Shown here in pieces: positions 34,326-41,273 of a stretch of DNA of 47,648 nt. The stretch spans positions 1 through 47,648 of the forward strand of contig PWJC01000069.1 in assembly GCA_003560165.1 (NCBI GenBank). The letters are read 5' to 3'. The notes beneath the pieces are model-generated. The model ran no database searches. It was not told the DNA's origin and was given only the letters and a program-made list of their open reading frames with translations. The translations under genes and the position numbers were made by a program. Position 1 is the first letter of the stretch. Every line of letters begins with the position of its first letter. Origin of the DNA: Bacteroidales bacterium (GTDB lineage Bacteria > Bacteroidota > Bacteroidia > Bacteroidales > UBA7960).

Positions 34326-36515
34326 TTACTTTACAAACAGCAATTCGCGGTATTTTGGAAGGGTCCATAATTCATCGTCAATGAGCACCTCCAGTTTGTC
34401 CACGTGGTAACGGATCTTATCAAAATAAGGCAAAACTTCCCTGCAATAGAAGGCCGAACGGTGTTCGGGCGTTTCCAGGGCGTTGGCTTCCTTTCTTTTT
34501 TCGATCATTTCCTTGACATATTGACGGATGGAACTGATGTGGTCCGATATTTTCCCGATCACATAGACCTGCAATTCCGACTGCCGCTTAAATTGCTCAG
34601 GGGGAAGGATTTCCTTTAAGCCGCGGACGTTTTCGACCAGGATATTCTGATAGCGGATGGCCGTCGGAATAATATGGTTGCCGGCCAGATCGGCCAGCGA
34701 GCGGGATTCAATCTGGATCACCTTCGCATAGTTTTCGTGCCGGATTTCCCAACGCGCAACCAATTCCCTTTCGGAAAACACTCCGGTTTCGACAAACAGA
34801 CTTTTGGTCTTATCAGAAATATAGGCAGCAAGGGCATCAGGCGTGTTCGAAATGTTCGACAGCCCTCTTTTTTCCGCTTCCCGGACCCATTCTTCACCAT
34901 ACCCGTTGCCTTCAAACAAGATGTTCCGCGACTCCATAATAAATCGCCTGAGTGTGCGAAATATGGCCTCGTCCTTGTCCACACCCTGGTCCATGGCCTT
35001 ATCCACCTGTTTTTTAAAGATTTTCAGGCTATCGGCCAGAATCGTATTCAGCACGATCAGCGAAGGGCCACAGTTGGCCGACGAACCCACCGCCCTGAAT
35101 TCAAATTTATTTCCGGTAAAGGCCAGCGGAGAGGTCCTGTTCCTGTCGGTATTATCGATAATCAGCCGGGGGATCTTGCCAATGTTCAGCTTCAGCTCGG
35201 TTTTCTCATCGGGCGACATCTTCTTCTCTTTCACCATTTTTTCCAGATCATCGAGTATCCCGGTAAGCTGGCTGCCGATGAAAATGGATACGATGGCAGG
35301 CGGGGCCTCGTTGGCGCCCAGCCGGTGGTCGTTGCCCGCCGAAGCTATGACCGCCCTGAGCAGCTCGGCATGTTCATGCACCGCTTTAATAATGTTGACA
35401 AAGAAGGTCAGAAACAGCAGGTTGGTTTTGGGCGTATGACCAGGGCTCAATAAATTCTTTCCCGTGTTGGTGGCCAGGGAGTAATTGTTGTGTTTTCCAC
35501 TGCCGTTGACCCCGGCAAAGGGTTTTTCATGGAAGAGGACCCTGAACCGGTGCTTCCTGGCAACACGGTCCATGATGCCCATCACCAACTGGTTGTGGTC
35601 AACGGCAATATTGGCTTCCTCATAAACGGGAGCCAGTTCATATTGATTGGGTGCAACCTCGTTGTGCCGGGTTTTTACGGGGATGCCCAGTTTCCATGCT
35701 TCCAGCTCAAACGCCTTCATAAAGGACGACACCCGCGACGGGATGGCACCAAAGTAATGGTCTTCCATTTGCTGTCCCTTTGCGGGGATATGCCCCAGCA
35801 GTGTCCTTCCAGTCATCACAAGATCCGGCCGCGCATGAAACAAGGCCTCATCCACCAGAAAATACTCCTGTTCCCACCCCAGGGTGGGAAATACCTGCTC
35901 AATGCTTTTGTCAAACATCTGGCATACCTCCACCGCCACTTTATCAAGAACGGAAATGCTTTTCAGCAGTGGCATCTTGAAATCGAGCGACTCTCCGGTA
36001 TAAGCGATAAATATGGTGGGTATGCACAGGGTATTGTCCACGATGAACGCCGGAGAAGATGGATCCCATGCGGTATACCCACGGGCTTCGAAGGTGTTCC
36101 GCAGCCCCCCGCTGGGCAGGCTCGAAGCATCGGGCTCCTGCAGCACCAGTTGGGCCCCTCCGAACATTTCCATGGACTGGTTGTCCAGGGCAGGTGTAAA
36201 AAAAGCATCGTGTTTTTCTGCAGTGGCTCCGTTCAGGGGCATAAACCAATGGCAGTAGTGTGTGGCGCCTTTGCTTAAGGCCCATGATTTCATGGCGCTT
36301 GCAACCTGATCGGCAATTTTCCTGTCGATGGGTTCGGCCTTGTTTTTATGACCGGCAACGGCTTTAAAAACATCTTCGGGCAAATAATCCCTCATGACCC
36401 TGTCGCCAAACACGTCGGCTCCATATAATCCGGTTATCCTGCTCGGATAATCGGGCGCTTTTTGTGTGGTGTGGGCCAGGGCCTTATCCAGGGCAGAAAA
36501 TCTCCGATTGCTCAT
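34326..36515 (-). CDS. glnN: Type III glutamine synthetase
   Basis: This enzyme makes glutamine from glutamate, ammonia and ATP. With the start at 36515 (MSNRRFSALDKAL) it has 729 residues, the normal size of the GSIII class that is common in Bacteroidota. An upstream ATG at 36554 would add 13 residues and leave no room for the promoter at 36541-36571. Motifs are KGATHYCHWFMPLNGATAEKHDAF (a GSIII hallmark), the ATP and metal region GSGKHNNYSLAT, NRTSPLAFTGNKFEFRAVGSS, and LGWEQEYFLVD with glutamates for metal. The C-terminal extension is helical. It stands alone, convergent with the phosphorylase gene. Confidence 0.95.
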   Translation of the reverse strand: MSNRRFSALDKALAHTTQKAPDYPSRITGLYGADVFGDRVMRDYLPEDVFKAVAGHKNKAEPIDRKIADQVASAMKSWALSKGATHYCHWFMPLNGATAEKHDAFFTPALDNQSMEMFGGAQLVLQEPDASSLPSGGLRNTFEARGYTAWDPSSPAFIVDNTLCIPTIFIAYTGESLDFKMPLLKSISVLDKVAVEVCQMFDKSIEQVFPTLGWEQEYFLVDEALFHARPDLVMTGRTLLGHIPAKGQQMEDHYFGAIPSRVSSFMKAFELEAWKLGIPVKTRHNEVAPNQYELAPVYEEANIAVDHNQLVMGIMDRVARKHRFRVLFHEKPFAGVNGSGKHNNYSLATNTGKNLLSPGHTPKTNLLFLTFFVNIIKAVHEHAELLRAVIASAGNDHRLGANEAPPAIVSIFIGSQLTGILDDLEKMVKEKKMSPDEKTELKLNIGKIPRLIIDNTDRNRTSPLAFTGNKFEFRAVGSSANCGPSLIVLNTILADSLKIFKKQVDKAMDQGVDKDEAIFRTLRRFIMESRNILFEGNGYGEEWVREAEKRGLSNISNTPDALAAYISDKTKSLFVETGVFSERELVARWEIRHENYAKVIQIESRSLADLAGNHIIPTAIRYQNILVENVRGLKEILPPEQFKRQSELQVYVIGKISDHISSIRQYVKEMIEKRKEANALETPEHRSAFYCREVLPYFDKIRYHVDKLEVLIDDELWTLPKYRELLFVK

Positions 36516-36540
36516 ATCTGAAGGTTTTGGTTTGAAGCCC

Positions 36541-36571
36541 CCAAGATATGGCAATTTTCAAGACCGTGCAA
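36541..36571 (-). promoter_or_regulatory. Candidate promoter of glutamine synthetase
   Basis: Read on the minus strand, TTG (36571-36569) is followed after 20 nt by TATCTTGG (36548-36541), a 7/8 match to TAnnTTTG. The leader to the ATG at 36515 would be about 20 nt. Position and spacing agree with the shorter start. Confidence 0.45.
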
Positions 36572-36583
36572 TTTATTTTATTG

Positions 36584-36660
36584 TTTTTTTTATTATCCCC
36601 CCTTATTTTTTGCCATCCGAACATTTTTTTATGCTTTTTTTTATATGCCCCCCTATTTTA
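36584..36660. repeat. Imperfect direct repeat of T-tract/C-tract upstream of glutamine synthetase
   Basis: Two similar blocks of about 25 bp, each a run of eight T, then TATTAT or TATATG, then about six C, then TTATTTT or TATTTTA, begin near 36584 and 36635, about 51 bp apart. They lie between the glutamine synthetase promoter and the end of the Lon-related gene. They may be regulator sites or only low-complexity DNA. Confidence 0.35.
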
Positions 36661-36740
36661 TACCTGTTGTGCATTATTTTTTTAAACAGCCGGAAGCTCC
36701 CGAAGGGACCGGAAGTTCCCGGACGCCCCGGCATGCGGCC

Positions 36741-39161
36741 CTACGCATCGGCGCTACCCCCCGGGGCGGAAAAATCCCTGGCGGTTTGGGCAAACGACCT
36801 CAATCGCTCCTCGACTTTGCGATTAATGGTTTTTTCAGGATACACTCCTTGTTCATCGCGCTCGCCGGCCGGCACCCCGGTAAGGATCTCAAGGCCCTCG
36901 TCAATATGTTTCACCGCGTAAATGTGGAATTTCCCCTGCTTCGAGGCTTCGACCACCTCCCTGCGCAGCATGAGCTGTGGCTTGTTCGCCTCGGGTATCA
37001 GCACCCCCTGTTCTCCGGTAAGTCCGCGCTGATCGCATACGTCAAAAAAACCTTCGATCTTCTGGTTGATCCCACCTACTGCCTGTACCTGACCATGCTG
37101 GTTGACCGAACCGGTGACAGCGATCCACTGCCGGATGGGCACCTGGGCCAGCGCCGACAGCAGGGCGTAAAGCTCGGCAGAGGAAGCGCTGTCGCCCTCT
37201 ACCCCGGCATAACTCTGTTCGAATACCAGACTACCCATCATGGACAATGGCTGGTCAGGAAGGTAACGTCCGGCAATGAACCCACTGAGTATGAGCACAC
37301 CCTTTGAGTGGATGGCCCCTCCGAGCTTAGCTTCCCGTTCAATATCAACAAGCCTTGAAGGGCCTACCCTTACGCGGGCGGTGATCCTGCTGGGCCTGCC
37401 GAACATCAGTTCGCCGATCTGCAAAACCGAAAGGGCGTTCACCTGTCCTTCCTGCGCTCCCCGGGTGTCGATGAGCAGTCGTCCCTTTTCCATTTCTTCC
37501 GTAATGCGGCCGCGTATGCGGTCGGCCCTGTAAATCCGGGCATCGATGGCTTTCCGCACATCCTCTTCCGAAACGGTATCCCGGCCATCCTCACTGGCCC
37601 AGTAATCCGCTTCTCTCAGCAGATCGGTCAGTTTACGCATCTGTACCGAGATCTTTCCGGCATCGCCCGAAAAACGCGACGCCTGTTCCACGACCCGGCC
37701 TACGGCATCCTTGTCAAAGGGGCGCAGCTTGTCGCGGCGAACAAGGGTGGCGACCCATCTGGCATAAAGAGATACGGATTCGGTTGTACGGTCGATGTCT
37801 TCTTCGAAATCAACAGCCACCTTAAAGAAATCGGCAAATTCGTTGTCGAGCTGGTACAGCAGGTAATAGATCAGCCTTTCCCCGATCAGGACCACCTTTA
37901 CGTTCAGGGGGACGGGTTCGGGCTCGAGCGAAACGGTCGACATCATTTGGAGCGCCTGTCCAAGACTTTCTGTTTGCACTTCGCCGGCCTGAAGACAGCG
38001 CTTCAACCCTTCCCAGGCGTGGGGATGAGTGAGCACTTTAAACGCATCGAGGATCAGATAACCTCCGTTGGCCCTATGCAAGGCCCCTGGTTTGATCAGG
38101 GTGAAATCGGTGGTGAGGGCCCCCATCTGGGCAACATGCTCGATCCGCCCCACAAGATTCTGAAAAGCAGGGTCGTCTTCGTAAATAACCGGTGCCCCGC
38201 TGCCCTTGCTGTGATCGACCAGCACATTCACCTTATACCGGTGGAAGATGGCCTGGGTCGGATCGGGTTGCTGCATGCCAGGAATTACCATGGGTTGCTG
38301 TTGTCCGTCCTTTGTCTCATGAAACTGCTCGGCATGATCGATCAAATCGTTTTGTATGGCCTCAAGATGCTGAACTACCTCCGGCAGGTCCTCGTACTTT
38401 TTTTTCAGTTCTTCCATCATGGACGAAACGGTGGCCCTGATGACTTCACGGCTGAGCTCCCTGACCTTACGCTGCGCTTCGCGCTGCCATTTTGGTTGTT
38501 GCTGTATCGATTCACCAAATTTCTTTTGAAACTTGTTTATTTTTTTCTGAATCTCTTCACGCTCATCCTCCGACAGTTTGTTTATCTGTTCGGGCATAAG
38601 CACTTCCCCGTTTTTAATGGGCGCAAAAGCAATCCCAGCGGGTGTTTCGACAAGGGCTATGCCTTCTTTTTCCGCTTCTTCCTTCAGGTCCGAAATCACT
38701 TCCTGCTGCTTATTCTTGAATTCCTCCTCGATTTCCTGCCGCCGGTTCCGGAATTCATCGCTGTCGAAGGCAGAAGAGATGGCCCCACGCAGATCGCGAA
38801 GCAATTCATTGATGTCCTCGCTGAAGCCTTTAACCCGGCCCGCCGGAAACTCAAGATACAGGGGGCGGTGGGATTCTTCAAAATTATACACGTAACACCA
38901 CCCCGAAGGGACCTCCTCGGCGGCAGCTTTTTTCTTAAGGTATGTTTTGATGGATGCATATTTCCCTGATCCGCTCGGCCCCATCGCATACAGGTTGAAA
39001 CCCTTTTGACGGATAGAGAACCCGAACTTCATTGCCTGGTATGCCCTGTCCTGCCCCACCGAATCGGTGGTATCGTCGAGGTCGTCGGTTGTTTTGAAAT
39101 CAAGGTCGCTGACCGGGAAGGGTACTAAGAGCTCTTCGTGCTTAATTTTCCATTGTTCCAT
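36741..39161 (-). CDS. Lon-related AAA+ ATP-dependent protease
   Basis: This 806-residue protein belongs to the Lon-related group without the classic Lon N-domain (AAA_32 type). It has a Walker A motif, GPSGSGK (61-67), near the N-terminus. A long coiled-coil insert in the ATPase region (about 145-260) is rich in K/E/Q. The second ATPase half follows, with NGGYLILDAFKVL and VKVVLIGERLIYYLL. The C-terminal Lon peptidase domain has catalytic Ser658 in EGDSASSAE and Lys701 in GGINQKIEGFF. The 43-residue distance between Ser and Lys equals that of Lon. It degrades damaged or regulatory proteins in the cytoplasm. The tail after the peptidase domain is Gly/Ala/Pro-rich. It is not linked to its neighbours by function. 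Confidence 0.92.
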   Translation of the reverse strand: MEQWKIKHEELLVPFPVSDLDFKTTDDLDDTTDSVGQDRAYQAMKFGFSIRQKGFNLYAMGPSGSGKYASIKTYLKKKAAAEEVPSGWCYVYNFEESHRPLYLEFPAGRVKGFSEDINELLRDLRGAISSAFDSDEFRNRRQEIEEEFKNKQQEVISDLKEEAEKEGIALVETPAGIAFAPIKNGEVLMPEQINKLSEDEREEIQKKINKFQKKFGESIQQQPKWQREAQRKVRELSREVIRATVSSMMEELKKKYEDLPEVVQHLEAIQNDLIDHAEQFHETKDGQQQPMVIPGMQQPDPTQAIFHRYKVNVLVDHSKGSGAPVIYEDDPAFQNLVGRIEHVAQMGALTTDFTLIKPGALHRANGGYLILDAFKVLTHPHAWEGLKRCLQAGEVQTESLGQALQMMSTVSLEPEPVPLNVKVVLIGERLIYYLLYQLDNEFADFFKVAVDFEEDIDRTTESVSLYARWVATLVRRDKLRPFDKDAVGRVVEQASRFSGDAGKISVQMRKLTDLLREADYWASEDGRDTVSEEDVRKAIDARIYRADRIRGRITEEMEKGRLLIDTRGAQEGQVNALSVLQIGELMFGRPSRITARVRVGPSRLVDIEREAKLGGAIHSKGVLILSGFIAGRYLPDQPLSMMGSLVFEQSYAGVEGDSASSAELYALLSALAQVPIRQWIAVTGSVNQHGQVQAVGGINQKIEGFFDVCDQRGLTGEQGVLIPEANKPQLMLRREVVEASKQGKFHIYAVKHIDEGLEILTGVPAGERDEQGVYPEKTINRKVEERLRSFAQTARDFSAPGGSADA

Positions 39162-39385
39162 GGGGTTTGGGTTTTTATGTGCAGGTTAAGAAGACATTCC
39201 GGGCTTTTCACGGGTACCTGATCCAACAAGTGATCTGAGGTCCGGCAGTTCACCCGAGTCTTTTCCCATAACCATTCCAAAACCGGCCCCGCCGGCTCTA
39301 AATCCCATGAGGTCCCACAGTGGCTGGTGCAGGCAGGATACAGGAAGAGCTTATGGCACAGCGGGGTTCAGGAAAAAGGGGGAAC

Positions 39386-39441
39386 TGTTGCACATTTTCT
39401 ACAAAGGGGGTGAGTTTTGCACAACAACAAAGGGGGTTGAG
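39386..39441. repeat. Two G-rich direct repeats beyond the M42 peptidase gene
   Basis: TTGCACA plus a few bases and then ACAAAGGGGGTGAG (39386-39414) is repeated as TTGCACAACAACAAAGGGGG and TTGAG (39415-39441). A third G5 run occurs just before. They lie within the 291-bp gap between the M42 peptidase stop codon and the Lon-related start. No gene is seen in that gap. Confidence 0.35.
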
Positions 39442-39452
39442 CCGATCCGGTT

Positions 39453-40511
39453 TCAGGGTATCAGATCGGTGTGTTTGTCAATTGTTTTGCAGAAGCCCGC
39501 AATTACCTTAATCGCACGTTCGGCATCTTTCAGGGAAACGATTTCGTTGGGGCTGTGCATGTACCTGAGCGGAACGCTCACAAGCCCGGTGGCCACCCCT
39601 CCTCTGGAAAGCTGTACGGCGTTGGCTTCGGTTCCCGTATTGCGGGGCGAAGCCTCGAGCTGGTAGCTGATACCGCCCTGTACGGCTGTATTTTTCAATA
39701 TGGAGAGCACCCTGCTGTTGATGTTTGCCCCTACATGGAATACGCATCCTTCGCCCAGCTTGATGTCGCCGTGCTTGTTCTTGTCGATCGATGGATAGTC
39801 GCTTGCATGGGTAACGTCGACCGCAATGCCGATATCCGGTTTGATCGTGTAGGCGCTGGTCACCGCCCCCCTGAGCCCCACTTCTTCCTGCACTGAGGAA
39901 ACCACATAGATGTGCGGAAGTTCGCGCACTCCGGCCAATTCCCTGAGCACGGACGACACGATGAACACCCCGATCCTGTCATCGAGCGACTTGGAAGCGA
40001 TCAGGCCTGCCGGAAGTTCCGTAAGTGAAGGCATGAAGGTACCATAGTCGCCCACCGACACCATCTTTCTGGCCTCTCCGGCAGAGCCCGCGCCAATATC
40101 TATCCAGAGGTCCTCGAGTTTTACCGCCTTGTTCCGCTCGTCACGGTCCATCAGGTGGATCGGCTTTTTCCCGATAATGCCGTCCAATGCCCCGCCATTA
40201 CCGTATACCCTGACGGCCAGCCCCGGCAGCAAAGCCGGGTCGACCCCGCCGATGCTGTCGAAGCGCACACAGCCATGGTCATCGATATGCCGCACCATAA
40301 AGCCTATTTCGTCTATATGGGCTGTGAGCATGATCTTTTTATCCAGGCTTCCCTTTTTGTATGCGATCACATTTCCATGCACATCTGTTCGTACATCATC
40401 ACAAAAGTCCGAGGCAAAAGACCTGAACACCTTTTGCACTTCCTGCTCAAATCCCGAAGGGCCGGGGGCTTCAAGGAGTTTCTTCAGGTAATGGAAATCC
40501 TTTATCTGCAT
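39453..40511 (-). CDS. M42-family metallo-aminopeptidase
   Basis: This 352-residue cytoplasmic enzyme is of the M42 (FrvX/TET aminopeptidase) family, which removes N-terminal residues from peptides; old annotations call such proteins endoglucanase. Metal and catalytic residues are visible: His65 in TAHIDEIGFMV, Asp177/178 in KSLDDRIG, the general-base pair Glu209-Glu210 in VQEEVGLRGA, Asp232 in IAVDVTHA, and a late His in MHSPNEIV. GNVIAYKKGS matches the usual N-terminal lead. It has no signal peptide. The gene diverges from the 74-residue small protein gene. It is unlikely to act on glucans despite the nearby glucan locus. Confidence 0.93.
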   Translation of the reverse strand: MQIKDFHYLKKLLEAPGPSGFEQEVQKVFRSFASDFCDDVRTDVHGNVIAYKKGSLDKKIMLTAHIDEIGFMVRHIDDHGCVRFDSIGGVDPALLPGLAVRVYGNGGALDGIIGKKPIHLMDRDERNKAVKLEDLWIDIGAGSAGEARKMVSVGDYGTFMPSLTELPAGLIASKSLDDRIGVFIVSSVLRELAGVRELPHIYVVSSVQEEVGLRGAVTSAYTIKPDIGIAVDVTHASDYPSIDKNKHGDIKLGEGCVFHVGANINSRVLSILKNTAVQGGISYQLEASPRNTGTEANAVQLSRGGVATGLVSVPLRYMHSPNEIVSLKDAERAIKVIAGFCKTIDKHTDLIP

Positions 40512-40654
40512 AAAACAGTGTTTTAAAATAAGTGGTTACCAATGCTGGGTTGTGCTCATTGCATGCGCACTTCATAAAGATACATGAAAAACCTGCACCA
40601 TCGGCTTTTGTTTGCATCTCCACCCCGGCATTTCCCAACTCCGGATTCTGTTGA

Positions 40655-40686
40655 TTTGCTATTTGTCCGGCTGTTCATTAACTTTG
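40655..40686 (+). promoter_or_regulatory. Near-consensus promoter for the 74-residue protein gene
   Basis: TTTG (40655-40658), 20 nt of spacer, and TAACTTTG (40679-40686) match the Bacteroidota -33/-7 consensus completely. The leader to the ATG at 40721 is about 28 nt. This is the best promoter in the window. Confidence 0.6.
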
Positions 40687-40720
40687 ATCAACCCCTGCTC
40701 ATATCCTAAAAAACAATACC

Positions 40721-40945
40721 ATGGAACTACAGAAAGATAAAAGCCGCGAAAACAGGATCAGAAGGCAACTGGCAAGGCACGGGTTTTTGCTTCGCAAAAG
40801 CCGGAAACAAGTTTCGTCCAATAATTTCGGTGGCTACCTGATCAAAGAACAATCCACAGACTCTGTGCTGGCGGGAAAACGTTTTGATCTCCAACTGGCC
40901 GACGTAGAAAATTGGTTCAAGGAGTGGCAAAAAACAAAGGGCTGA
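40721..40945 (+). CDS. Conserved-looking 74-residue basic protein
   Basis: This small soluble protein has a strongly basic N-terminal half (NRIRRQLARHGFLLRKSRKQ). A pattern follows, NFGGYLIKEQSTDSVLAGKRFDLQLADVENWF, in which a GGY strand, a 'V-L-A-G' turn and a DVENWF helix can be made out. I recall similar short proteins of unknown function in Actinobacteria, Firmicutes and phages; no function is established. It has its own near-consensus promoter and is followed by a small hairpin at 41043-41061. Two transcription signals around a 225-bp frame make it very likely a real gene. Nucleic-acid binding is plausible from the charge but not shown. Confidence 0.7.
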   Translation: MELQKDKSRENRIRRQLARHGFLLRKSRKQVSSNNFGGYLIKEQSTDSVLAGKRFDLQLADVENWFKEWQKTKG

Positions 40946-41273
40946 CCCCAGACACTGCAAACTGTTTCCCTGATTGGTGCCGGATCCGGCTGCAGAGGAC
41001 AGATTACCTCCACTGACCCCAGATTTATGCTCACTCCGTTGTGGCCCAATCTGATTGGGCCTCATAAACTGCAAGGAAACGGATTATTGGTCAATGGCCG
41101 TTATTGATCATTTTGTGTCCGGTCGTGGACAATCGCGAAGGGGACTCAGGGGATCACTGCCTCATAATATCCTTACAACTTGATATTTGCATCCTGTGGC
41201 TCAGTTTATGATGTGCAAACAGCAGGATATCCTGCCGATGTCCGCCCTATGGTAAACCAATACAACCGAACGC
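40946..41273. other. 328-bp gap: repeat, hairpin and palindrome
   Basis: No gene is supported. CTGACCCCAGA occurs at 40942-40952, overlapping the small gene's stop codon, and again at 41013-41023. GGCCCAAT-CTG-ATTGGGCC (41043-41061) is a possible end hairpin for the small gene. GCAGGATATCCTGC (41222-41235) is a perfect 14-bp palindrome 38 bp before the permease start and could be an operator. Confidence 0.4.

Noticed and set aside
34674-35453. 259-codon plus-strand frame antisense to glutamine synthetase
   Set aside because: Shadow of a strongly conserved gene; no domain, no start signal.
36661-36740. CCGGAAG-TCCCG direct repeat as an attachment site or repeat element
   Set aside because: Only two 13-bp units with one mismatch in GC-rich sequence next to the Lon-related gene end; too little to support an element.
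37947-38969. 340-codon plus-strand frame antisense to the Lon-related protease
   Set aside because: Phe/Leu-rich translation of the Glu/Lys coiled-coil region of the true gene; not a membrane protein.
39453-40511. Endoglucanase reading of the M42 peptidase
   Set aside because: Residues match the metallo-aminopeptidase site; the 'endoglucanase' label on this family is a historical misannotation, so it is not counted as part of the glucan locus.
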